From contig NZ_AZAC01000023.1 of NCBI RefSeq assembly GCF_000931935.2, forward strand, positions 62,001 through 126,000: DNA of 64,000 nt, given 5' to 3'. Position 1 is the first letter of the stretch. Every line of letters begins with the position of its first letter. This DNA is from Dethiosulfatarculus sandiegensis (lineage in GTDB: Bacteria > Desulfobacterota > Desulfarculia > Desulfarculales > Desulfarculaceae). Both the position numbers and the translations under genes were made by a program. Below, piece by piece: positions 45,484-52,087 of this stretch. The notes below the pieces were generated by a model. That model was not told the DNA's origin and made no database searches. It was given only the letters and a program-made list of their open reading frames with translations.

Positions 45484-47043
45484 GTGAACAAAAACCTCTA
45501 CCTCACAGGCTTTATGGCCGCGGGCAAGACCACGGTGGGCAAATCCCTGGCCCGGGCACTGGGGCGTAAATTTCTGGATATGGACGACCTGGTGCGTGAT
45601 GCCTTGGGCATGAACGCCCAAGAGGCCTTTGCCCGCCTGGGGGAGGAGGCCTTTCGTGAAAGTGAAACCAGCCAGCTGAAACGCCTTAGCCGGGCCAAGG
45701 GCCTGGTGGTGGCCACAGGCGGGGGCCTGGCCCAAAGGGCGGAGAACCGCTCTTTGATGAGGGCCGGCGGCAGCATCGTAAACCTCGAACTCAACCTGGA
45801 AAAATGCAAGGCCAGACTCAGCCCGGCCGAAAGGGACGAACGCCCCCTTTGGCAGAACCAGGCAGCCTTGGAAGGACTTTTCAAGGCCAGGCAAAAGGCC
45901 TACCTGGATTGTGATCTTTTGGTAAACGCCGATCAGCCGGTGGAGGATATAGTGGAAACGATCCTGACCCATGAACTGCCTGAAGACAGCTTCACCCTTA
46001 AGCTGGCTGATCAGGCAACCCAAATAATCAGCACCTGGCAAGGGCCCCAGGCCCTGAAACCCCTGCTTAAATCCAGAAAGGTGGTGATTCTCACAGACCG
46101 CAACCTGGCCGGGCTTCATCTTGAGCGCTACACAGCCCGGCTGGAGAACCCCCTGGTAATCACCCTGCCCCCTGGTGAACGCAGCAAGACCTTGCGCTCA
46201 GCCGAAAAGGTCTACAAGGAAATGCTGAATAACCAGGTGGAAAGAGGCGATCTTTTGCTGGCCCTGGGCGGAGGGGTGATCACGGACCTGGGCGCATTTG
46301 TGGCGGCCACCTATAAAAGGGGCATGAACTTCATCCTGGCCTCAACCAGCCTTCTGGGCTGCACGGATGCAGCCATAGGAGGCAAGGCGGCGGTGAACTT
46401 AGATGGTGAAAAAAACCAGGTGGGCCTTTTCACCAGGCCTGAGGCGGTGATCCTAGATTTGAAGGCGCTCACCACCCTGCCCCGCTCCCGCAGGGCCGAA
46501 GGCATAACCGAGGCCTACAAAACCGGTCTGGTGGCCTCCCCTCCCCTGGCCGAGTTTGCCGAGGCCCGGATCAAGACCCTGTTAAAGGGCGACATTCCCC
46601 AACTGGCCAGGCTGGTTAACTATTCCGCCCGGGCCAAGGCCCTGGTGGTGGAAAAGGACTTCACCGAATCCGGCCTGCGCAAGGTGCTTAACCTGGGTCA
46701 CACGGTTGGGCACGCCCTGGAGGCCCTGGTAAAACCCAGGCCCAGTCACGGGGTTTGCGTGGCCCAGGGCATCAAGGTTATCGCCAGGCTCTGCCTCAAA
46801 AGGGGGCTGATAGAAGAACACCAGGCAAACCAGATGATTGCCGCCCTGGATCAGCTCACCCCGGCCAAGATGCAATGGCCCTCGGTGCAGGATATTTGGC
46901 GGGTGATGCAGCACGACAAGAAAAACCAGGGGGGCAAGGTGAGTTTTGTGCTGCTAAACGCCAAGGGCAGGCCCCTTTTGGCCGACGATGTAAGCCAAGG
47001 GGAGCTTGAATCAGCCATTCTGGAACTTAAGGGGGGCCGGTGA
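45484..47043 (+). CDS. aroKB: Shikimate kinase-3-dehydroquinate synthase fusion (AroK-AroB)
   Basis: A 519-residue bifunctional protein. Residues 1 to about 168 are shikimate kinase: P-loop GFMAAGKTTVGKSLA, MDDLV, RESETSQLKRL, ATGGGLAQ and an RDERPLWQ lid. The rest, about 350 residues, is 3-dehydroquinate synthase: PGERSKTLRSAEKVY, ALGGGVITDLGAFVAATYKR, STSLLGCTDAAIGGKAAVNL, AEGITEAYKTGL and NLGHTVGHALEAL with zinc-binding histidine and glutamate. The two activities are not consecutive steps (AroB is step 2, AroK step 5). The start is GTG 45484 with only a distant GGAG. Separate aroK and aroB genes are the usual arrangement, so the fusion is a useful lineage marker. The next gene overlaps by one base. 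Confidence 0.94.
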   Translation: MNKNLYLTGFMAAGKTTVGKSLARALGRKFLDMDDLVRDALGMNAQEAFARLGEEAFRESETSQLKRLSRAKGLVVATGGGLAQRAENRSLMRAGGSIVNLELNLEKCKARLSPAERDERPLWQNQAALEGLFKARQKAYLDCDLLVNADQPVEDIVETILTHELPEDSFTLKLADQATQIISTWQGPQALKPLLKSRKVVILTDRNLAGLHLERYTARLENPLVITLPPGERSKTLRSAEKVYKEMLNNQVERGDLLLALGGGVITDLGAFVAATYKRGMNFILASTSLLGCTDAAIGGKAAVNLDGEKNQVGLFTRPEAVILDLKALTTLPRSRRAEGITEAYKTGLVASPPLAEFAEARIKTLLKGDIPQLARLVNYSARAKALVVEKDFTESGLRKVLNLGHTVGHALEALVKPRPSHGVCVAQGIKVIARLCLKRGLIEEHQANQMIAALDQLTPAKMQWPSVQDIWRVMQHDKKNQGGKVSFVLLNAKGRPLLADDVSQGELESAILELKGGR

Positions 47044-48104
47044 TGTCCAGCGTATTCGGCAAACAGCTTAAGGTCTCCACCTTTGGCGAGTCCCACGGAC
47101 CAGCCCTGGGAGTGCTGGTCGACGGGCTTCCGGCCGGGCTTTTGATAGACCAAAAACGCATTCAAAGGGAAATGGACCGCCGCAGGCCGGGCGGTTCCGC
47201 CATGGTCTCGGCCCGCAAAGAGGCGGACCAGGTGGAGATACTCTCTGGTGTATCCCAAGGAAAATCCCTGGGCTCGCCTATTGCCCTTTTGGTGCGCAAT
47301 AAAAACGCCAGAAGCAAAGACTACCGGGACTTGGCCGAGGTCTTCAGGCCCGGTCATGCGGATTTCACCTATTTTCAAAAATACGGCATCCCGCCCCAGC
47401 CCGGCGGAGGCAGGGCCTCGGGCAGGGAAACCGCGGCCAGGGTGGCGGCGGGCGCGCTGGCCCGCGCCCTTCTGGAGCCCATGGGCATCGCCTTTTTCTC
47501 CTGCACCGTGGCTGTGGGGGGAATCAAGGCCAGGAAAATCGACTATGAATTCAGCCATACAGACCCCCTACACGCCGCAGACCCGGACCTGGCCCGGGCC
47601 ATGGGAGAAAAAGTTTTGGCGGCCAGGGAAAAGGGAGATTCCGTGGGAGGGGTTGTCCAGGTGGAGGTGCGGGGGGCGCCCGCGGGTTGGGGCGATCCGG
47701 TGTTTGACAAGCTCGACGCCGCCCTGGCCGGGGCCTGGTTCTCCATCGGCGGGGTGAAAGGCGTGGAGATCGGGTCCGGTTTTGAGGCGGCAGCCAGGCT
47801 TGGTTCCGAAAACAACGACCAGATGGATGAAAACGGATTCTTAAGCAACCATGCGGGGGGAATCTTAGGCGGCATCTCAAGCGGCCAAAGCCTGCTGGCC
47901 AGGCTGGCAGTAAAGCCCACCCCCTCCATAAGCCGCCCCCAGTCAACCAGAGACCTTTCCGGCAGACAAAGGGAGATTGAGATCAAGGGCAGGCACGACC
48001 CCTGCCTTTGCCCCAGGGTGGGGCCGGTGGCAGAGGCAATGGCCGCCTTGGTCCTGGCCGACGCCTGCCTCTGCCAAAGGGCCTTACAGGGAGAATCTAG
48101 ATGA
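47043..48104 (+). CDS. aroC: Chorismate synthase
   Basis: A 353-residue FMN-dependent enzyme that eliminates phosphate from EPSP to give chorismate. Family signatures are present: GESHGPALGVLVDGLPAG near the start, DRRRPGG in DRRRPGGSAMVSARKEADQV, GRASGRETAARVAAGALARA, and QSTRDLSGRQREIEIKGRHDPC with the second family signature. The start is ATG 47043, which shares a base with the aroKB stop (TGATG) behind AAGGGGGGCC; the junction closely resembles trpE/trpG. The aroQ gene overlaps the end by 4 bp. No abnormality seen. Confidence 0.96.
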   Translation: MSSVFGKQLKVSTFGESHGPALGVLVDGLPAGLLIDQKRIQREMDRRRPGGSAMVSARKEADQVEILSGVSQGKSLGSPIALLVRNKNARSKDYRDLAEVFRPGHADFTYFQKYGIPPQPGGGRASGRETAARVAAGALARALLEPMGIAFFSCTVAVGGIKARKIDYEFSHTDPLHAADPDLARAMGEKVLAAREKGDSVGGVVQVEVRGAPAGWGDPVFDKLDAALAGAWFSIGGVKGVEIGSGFEAAARLGSENNDQMDENGFLSNHAGGILGGISSGQSLLARLAVKPTPSISRPQSTRDLSGRQREIEIKGRHDPCLCPRVGPVAEAMAALVLADACLCQRALQGESR

Positions 48105-48535
48105 AATTCACAGTGGTTAACGGCCCCAACCTGAATCTTCTGGGGCTGAGGGAGCCTGACCTTTACGGCAGCCTGACCTTGAAACAGATCAACCAAAGGC
48201 TTGAGCAAAGAGCCTCCGAGCTGGGGGTAGAGCTTGTCTTTTTTCAGTCCAATCATGAAGGTGATCTGGTGGATGCCCTGCAAAAGGCAGGCAAAGAAAC
48301 CCAAGGGGTGATCCTTAACGCCGCTGCCTACACCCACACCTCTGTAGCCTTAAGGGACGCGATATTGTGCCTTGAGATACCTGTAATAGAGGTTCACCTG
48401 ACCAATCCCCAGGCCAGGGAGGAGTTCAGGCAAAAGTCTCTGATAGCAGCAGTCTGTCAAGGCACTGTGGCCGGATTTGGAGGGGCCTCTTATCTCATGG
48501 CGCTGGATTGGCTGGCCCTTTACAAGCGGGAATAA
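48101..48535 (+). CDS. aroQ: 3-dehydroquinate dehydratase, type II
   Basis: A 144-residue small type II enzyme, active as a dodecamer, converting 3-dehydroquinate to 3-dehydroshikimate. It has VVNGPNLNLLGLREPDLYGS with the catalytic tyrosine (DLYG) and arginine, FFQSNHEGDLVDALQKA, LNAAAYTHTSVALRDAI and IPVIEVHLTNP with the catalytic histidine. It is the last gene of block 1, and ATG 48101 overlaps the aroC stop by 4 bp. A 12-bp hairpin begins 14 bp downstream. With aroA, B, C, E, K, Q and aroF it completes the route from PEP and erythrose 4-phosphate to chorismate. Confidence 0.95.
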   Translation: MKFTVVNGPNLNLLGLREPDLYGSLTLKQINQRLEQRASELGVELVFFQSNHEGDLVDALQKAGKETQGVILNAAAYTHTSVALRDAILCLEIPVIEVHLTNPQAREEFRQKSLIAAVCQGTVAGFGGASYLMALDWLALYKRE

Positions 48536-48548
48536 ACGTTATTTGGAT

Positions 48549-48578
48549 GTTGAAAAAGCCGCCCCAGGCTTTTTCAAC
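48549..48578 (+). terminator. Hairpin after aroQ
   Basis: A perfect 12-bp stem GTTGAAAAAGCC / GGCTTTTTCAAC with a 6-nt loop, 14 bp after the aroQ stop. No T-run follows, so termination is probable but not certain. A second perfect 12-bp stem (CCATGTTTCTTT / AAAGAAACATGG, 48593-48629) lies next to it. Confidence 0.6.
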
Positions 48579-48629
48579 GCCCTGCTATTGAGCCATGTTT
48601 CTTTGGGCTGGGTGCTTAAAGAAACATGG

Positions 48630-49072
48630 GATATAAAATACAAATAAAAAGCAACCTATAAACTTTTTTTTACAGATTTTTTTGGGAATGGATTATTTTG
48701 TTCTTTTTCCGGTGAATAATCGTACACGGACTTATCTGTTAAAAATCAACTTAAATCGTAGACTATTTTTGATTCTTTACAAAAATATTACGATCTCTCA
48801 CAAGCAGACCATCCCAAAAAATACAACTTGTCAGTACAAGCCACAACTAAATCCGGGTCTCATGGAAAGATAAAAAAATCTTGAGGCAAATTTACTCCGA
48901 ATAATTTAGCCGGGCCCCGTCAATCCGGAGAAAAAGCAAGAGGCAGTAAAGAGCAAAAGCTATTCCACGTATCTTATTAATTATAAAGATAAAATTACAT
49001 AGATCCCCTAACGGAACATCTGGCGGAAAACTTGCCGGATAATTTTTTTTACAAAAAATGGAGTTTTCCCGC
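48630..49072. other. AT-rich spacer between blocks 1 and 2
   Basis: About 440 bp of AT-rich sequence with no supported gene. Short frames on both strands (48682-48873 plus, 48892-49095 minus) have no motif or ribosome-binding site. It ends at the promoter of block 2. Confidence 0.4.
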
Positions 49073-49101
49073 TTGACAAATCCGCTGAAATGCACTTTAA
49101 C
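49073..49101 (+). promoter_or_regulatory. Promoter of the aroF-pheA block
   Basis: TTGACA (49073-49078) and TTTAAC (49096-49101) are 17 bp apart, a good sigma-70 match. The -10 region continues as TTAACTAGTAC (49097-49107), which is identical to one half of the E. coli trp operator sequence; whether a TrpR-like protein exists here is unknown. Confidence 0.75.
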
Positions 49102-49175
49102 TAGTACAAAATAAACAAGCGTTTTTTACGTTTCTCCCCAAAAAGGCAAAAAAGCCGGGAGCCGGGAAACAGACC

Positions 49176-49298
49176 ATGGGTATAAGCCAGAATAAAAATT
49201 TGACCATCCGCACAGCCAATGGCGGAGTGGGCTTTTTTTATTTTAGCTTTTATTACTTTACCAGGGTCCGTCCTAGGCCGGGGGAGGGTTTAGACTAG
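49176..49298 (+). CDS. Leader peptide sensing Phe and Tyr (attenuator 2)
   Basis: A 40-codon ORF from ATG 49176 (GGGA 8 nt upstream) to TAG 49296-49298. Residues 20-28 read FFYFSFYYF: five Phe and three Tyr codons among nine (49233-49259), with no Trp. The run is encoded by a T-rich stretch that could be mistaken for a terminator tail. Downstream, 49266-49279 can form an antiterminator and 49322-49361 is a strong terminator. The genes behind it are a DAHP synthase and the chorismate mutase-prephenate dehydratase of Phe synthesis, so the codon content fits the product. This is a classic attenuation leader by composition and position; translation is not demonstrated. Confidence 0.85.
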   Translation: MGISQNKNLTIRTANGGVGFFYFSFYYFTRVRPRPGEGLD

Positions 49299-49361
49299 CT
49301 TAAGTCTTAAAATAACCAACCAAAGGCCATGGGCGGACAGCATCCGCCCATGGCCTTTTTT
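49266..49361 (+). terminator. Attenuator 2: antiterminator / terminator pair before aroF-pheA
   Basis: The terminator is a perfect 16-bp stem (49322-49337 with 49343-49358; core GGCCATGGGCGGA) and a T-run to 49361. The antiterminator pairs GTCCGTCCTAGGCC (49266-49279) with GGCCATGGGCGGAC (49325-49338), 12 of 14 positions paired. A 1:2 helix can form between GGCGGA (49221-49226) and TCCGTC (49267-49272). An imperfect stem spans the leader stop codon, as in attenuator 1. Confidence 0.85.
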
Positions 49362-49426
49362 AGTTTGGGCTACGGGTTTTGGAAAGGATGCGTCTGCTCC
49401 GGGTCTTCAGCAAAAGGAGGCTTAAA

Positions 49427-49597
49427 ATGATGCACGGATGGGTGGAAACAAAGGTTCAATGCACCGAGGGTTCCGCTTCCGCCTGGACCAGGCCCGCGGC
49501 CAAGGCAGTGCCGGGCAGTCGGGTGATAGCTCAAATTGAAGCCATACGCCAAGCGCAAACAGTTTCAGTAAGCCAAAACACGGCAAGGGAGGAATAA
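49427..49597 (+). CDS. Small 56-residue ORF ahead of aroF, function unknown
   Basis: An ORF beginning ATG ATG at 49427 with AGGAGG 6 nt upstream, one of the best ribosome-binding sites in the region, and ending one base before the aroF start codon. The peptide ([20 protein letters not shown] onward) has no aromatic run, TM segment or known motif. It lies after the terminator of attenuator 2 and so would be made only when transcription reads through. It may be a real small protein, a translational-coupling cistron for aroF, or a chance ORF; the ribosome-binding site and tight spacing favour translation. Confidence 0.5.
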   Translation: MMHGWVETKVQCTEGSASAWTRPAAKAVPGSRVIAQIEAIRQAQTVSVSQNTAREE

Positions 49598-49598
49598 A

Positions 49599-50522
49599 GT
49601 GATACCCGCTGAAATGCAGTCGGAACAGAGAGTTGTTCAAGAAGGCGCCAATAACTGGGTGCGGCCCGTCAAAAGAATTGAACCCAAGCCTGGCCAGTTC
49701 CTCTATAGCCGCGAGGCCAGGGCCCAAGATACCGTGGTAAAGGCGGGACCTGCCCGGATCGGGGGAGCGGGCTTTGCCGTAATTGCCGGGCCCTGCTCGG
49801 TTGAAAGCAAGGAACAGCTTGTTGAGACAGCCGAAAAAGTCAGCCAAGCCGGGGCTCATGTTTTAAGGGGCGGGGCTTACAAACCCCGCACCTCCCCCTA
49901 CAGCTTCCAAGGCATGGAAGAAGAAGGGCTGAAGCTTCTGGCCCTGGCCCGGGAAGCCACAGGCCTGCCGGTGGTGACCGAGCTGATGGATGCCGACGAG
50001 CTGCCTTTGCTAGAAGACTATGTCGATATCATCCAGATCGGCGCGCGTAATGTGCAAAACTTTTCACTACTTAAAAAAGTGGGTAAAATCAATAAACCAG
50101 TGCTTTTAAAGCGCGGGCTGATGACCAAACTGGATGAATTTCTACTCTCGGCAGAGTACATCCTGGCAGGCGGCAATGATCAGGTCATTCTCTGCGAAAG
50201 GGGAATCCGAACCTTTGAAACCGCCACCAGGAACACCCTGGATTTGAGCGCGGTATGCGTGCTCAAGGAACGCTCCCACCTGCCGGTTATCGTTGACCCC
50301 AGCCATGCCACCGGACACTGGCGCTTTGTGGAGCCTTTAGCCAGGGCTGTTCTGGCGGTGGGGGCCGACGGCCTGATGGTGGAGGTGCATTGCCACCCGG
50401 AACAGGCCCTTTGCGACGGCAGCCAGTCTCTCACCCCTGAGATGTTCAGCCATCTTATGGGCGAGTTAAACGCCATGCCCTCTTTCCGCCCGGCGGATCA
50501 GGCAGCTTTAAAGCAGGTGTAG
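49599..50522 (+). CDS. aroF: Second DAHP synthase (AroF type, without the N-terminal regulatory domain)
   Basis: A 307-residue paralogue of the enzyme at 42382. It has the same catalytic barrel: [78 protein letters not shown] and [14 protein letters not shown]. The ferredoxin-like regulatory segment is replaced by a ~50-residue polar leader. The start is GTG 49599, 6 nt after GGAGG. Placed under the Phe/Tyr attenuator with pheA, it would supply precursor specifically when Phe or Tyr is short, while the other copy is tied to the triple-aromatic leader. The allosteric properties of this copy cannot be read directly. Confidence 0.94.
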   Translation: MIPAEMQSEQRVVQEGANNWVRPVKRIEPKPGQFLYSREARAQDTVVKAGPARIGGAGFAVIAGPCSVESKEQLVETAEKVSQAGAHVLRGGAYKPRTSPYSFQGMEEEGLKLLALAREATGLPVVTELMDADELPLLEDYVDIIQIGARNVQNFSLLKKVGKINKPVLLKRGLMTKLDEFLLSAEYILAGGNDQVILCERGIRTFETATRNTLDLSAVCVLKERSHLPVIVDPSHATGHWRFVEPLARAVLAVGADGLMVEVHCHPEQALCDGSQSLTPEMFSHLMGELNAMPSFRPADQAALKQV

Positions 50523-50557
50523 AACAAAAAACCAATAGTCCCCGGGAAGCCGTTTAC

Positions 50558-51655
50558 ATGGAACCAAAAAGAACAGGCGTTGAGCTTAGCCGCCCCAGAA
50601 AACGCATTGACGCAATTGACCAGCAGATTGTCGAGCTTTTGAACCAAAGGGCAGAGGCCGCCCTGGAGATAGCCGGTCTGAAAAAAGGCTCGAACCGGCC
50701 GAACTTTGCCCCGGTGCGGGAGTCGGAAGTCTTTGACGGGGTCATAAAAAACAACCAGGGACCTCTGACCCCGAGCACCTTGAAACAGGTTTTTACCGAG
50801 ATCATAAGCGCCTGCCGGGGAGTGCAGGGTGAATTCAAGGCGGCCTTTTTGGGGCCTTTGCAGACCTTCAGCCATCAGGCTACCTTGCAGAGATTTGGAA
50901 AAGCCTGCATGTGCCTGCCCCAACCCACCATCAGCCAGGTTTTTGACCAGGTGGAAAAAGGCCTGGCCCAGGTGGGAGTGGTGCCGGTGGAAAACTCGAC
51001 CGAGGGCGGAGTGGGTCAGACCCTGGACCGTCTTTACACCTCAAGCCTGAAGGTAAGTGGTGAAATCTTCACCCTTATCCGCCACAACCTGATAGGCGCG
51101 GATGTGAAGATCGAACAGGTGGAAAAGGTTTATTCCCACCCTCAGGCCCTGGCCCAATGCACCCATTGGCTAAACCGTAACCTGCCCACGGCAATCCTGG
51201 TGGAGACGGCCAGCACCGCCAAGGCCGCCGCAATCGCGGCCCAGGAAAAAAACGCAGCTGCCATTGCCAGCCTCCTGGCCGCCCAGAGCCGGGGCCTCAA
51301 TGTTTTGGCCGATTCCATTCAAGACGATCCGGGTAATTTAACCCGCTTTTTGGTGCTTACCAAAAAAGACTGCCCGACCACGGGTAATGATAAGACCTCA
51401 CTGGCCTTTATGGTGCCCCACAGGCCGGGTTCTCTGAACCGGGCCCTGGATATATTTGCCAGGGCGGACTTAAACCTCACCAAAGTGGAGTCCAGGCCCT
51501 GTAAAAACCGGCGTTGGGAATACGCCTTTTTTGTGGATTTTCTGGGGCACAAGGACGATCCGGCCGCAGCCGAAGCCTTGGCCGAGCTTAAAAATGCCAG
51601 CTATATGATGCGGGTATTTGGGTCCTATCCCAGGGGAGAGGAGCCCTTGCCCTGA
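50558..51655 (+). CDS. pheA: Bifunctional chorismate mutase-prephenate dehydratase (P-protein)
   Basis: A 365-residue enzyme converting chorismate to prephenate and then phenylpyruvate. The AroQ-type mutase domain (about 10-90) has RKRIDAIDQQIVELLNQRAE and PVRESEVFDGV. The prephenate dehydratase domain (about 92-270) has AFLGPLQTFSHQATLQRFG, VGVVPVENSTEGGVGQTLD, SHPQALAQCTHWL and NLTRFLVL. The C-terminal ACT domain has LAFMVPHRPGSLNRALDIFA and VESRPCKNRRWEY, where the ESRP motif binds Phe for feedback. It is the last gene of block 2. No terminator was seen after it, so read-through would meet the two Trp attenuators. Confidence 0.95.
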   Translation: MEPKRTGVELSRPRKRIDAIDQQIVELLNQRAEAALEIAGLKKGSNRPNFAPVRESEVFDGVIKNNQGPLTPSTLKQVFTEIISACRGVQGEFKAAFLGPLQTFSHQATLQRFGKACMCLPQPTISQVFDQVEKGLAQVGVVPVENSTEGGVGQTLDRLYTSSLKVSGEIFTLIRHNLIGADVKIEQVEKVYSHPQALAQCTHWLNRNLPTAILVETASTAKAAAIAAQEKNAAAIASLLAAQSRGLNVLADSIQDDPGNLTRFLVLTKKDCPTTGNDKTSLAFMVPHRPGSLNRALDIFARADLNLTKVESRPCKNRRWEYAFFVDFLGHKDDPAAAEALAELKNASYMMRVFGSYPRGEEPLP

Positions 51656-51677
51656 AAAAGAAAATAAAATTCTTCAC

Positions 51678-51706
51678 TTGACCCATAACACTTTTTCAGA
51701 TATGAA
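51678..51706 (+). promoter_or_regulatory. Promoter of the trpD-trpF block
   Basis: TTGACC (51678-51683), a 17-bp spacer and TATGAA (51701-51706) make a good sigma-70 promoter. The start would be near 51713, 26 nt before the first leader peptide. Confidence 0.75.
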
Positions 51707-51738
51707 AACTAAAAATGTTTTTTAACAGGGAAAGCAAT

Positions 51739-51813
51739 ATGCAGCACAACAATTCCTGGCCGAGCTTCTGGCAGATCACAGGTGTAGTCTGTCCTTTAGC
51801 CGGGAGTGCTTAA
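51739..51813 (+). CDS. Trp leader peptide 1 (attenuator 3a)
   Basis: A 24-codon ORF from ATG 51739 (AGGGA upstream) to TAA 51811-51813. It contains SWPSFWQ, with Trp codons at residues 7 and 11 and a Phe between them. Downstream lie a segment able to form an antiterminator and a strong terminator (51839-51881). Size and codon content closely resemble trpL-type leaders. It precedes trpD and trpF. Confidence 0.82.
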   Translation: MQHNNSWPSFWQITGVVCPLAGSA

Positions 51814-51881
51814 ACCCTGATTCCAAATAGAGCACTTTAAAAGGCCCTGGACAGACAAAAGCTGTCCAGGGCCTTTTTTTT
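51770..51881 (+). terminator. Attenuator 3a: 1:2, 2:3 and 3:4 helices
   Basis: Terminator: AAGGCCCTGGACAG (51841-51854) with CTGTCCAGGGCCTT (51862-51875), then T8. The 1:2 helix is GGCAGA (51770-51775) with TCTGTC (51788-51793). Antiterminator: CTGTCC (51789-51794) with GGACAG (51849-51854) plus GCC (51799-51801) with GGC (51843-51845) around an internal loop. The second Trp codon (51769-51771) lies just upstream of segment 2. Confidence 0.8.
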
Positions 51882-51904
51882 ATTTGGAGCTTAGACAAAA
51901 CAAG

Positions 51905-51988
51905 ATGAAAACAATCTTCATTCAGACCGCCTTAACTGTAGCCACCCGCCTTTACTGGTGGCGTGGCCCGGGGAGGTGGTCTGTCTGA
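51905..51988 (+). CDS. Trp leader peptide 2 (attenuator 3b, in tandem)
   Basis: A 27-codon ORF from ATG 51905 to TGA 51986-51988, located after the first Trp terminator and before a second one. It ends LYWWRGPGRWSV: Trp at residues 18, 19 and 25 and a Tyr at 17. The ribosome-binding site is weak (GGAG is 16 nt away), so its translation is less certain than the first leader, but the Trp content and matching RNA helices support it. It places a second Trp check on transcripts that escaped the first terminator. Confidence 0.75.
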   Translation: MKTIFIQTALTVATRLYWWRGPGRWSV

Positions 51989-52063
51989 AATCCGGCTGAA
52001 AACCGGGGAAAGCGTGCCGCAAGGCCGCGGGCAGACCAAACAATCTGCCCGCGGCCTTTTTTT
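51923..52063 (+). terminator. Attenuator 3b: second Trp terminator and antiterminator
   Basis: Terminator: a perfect 15-bp stem AAGGCCGCGGGCAGA (52021-52035) with TCTGCCCGCGGCCTT (52044-52058), then T7. The 1:2 helix is CAGACCGCC (51923-51931) with GGTGGTCTG (51975-51983), nine contiguous pairs. The 2:3 antiterminator is GTCTGTCTG (51979-51987) with CGGGCAGAC (52028-52036), nine pairs including two G-T. The WW codons (51956-51961) lie upstream of segment 2 within stalling distance. Confidence 0.82.
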
Positions 52064-52087
52064 GTTTTTAAAAGTAAAGGAAGAAAA

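Noticed and set aside
49233-49250. T-rich run after a GC stem (near 49209-49250) that looks like an intrinsic terminator
   Set aside because: It is the Phe/Tyr codon run of the attenuator 2 leader peptide; the real terminator is the 16-bp stem at 49322-49361.
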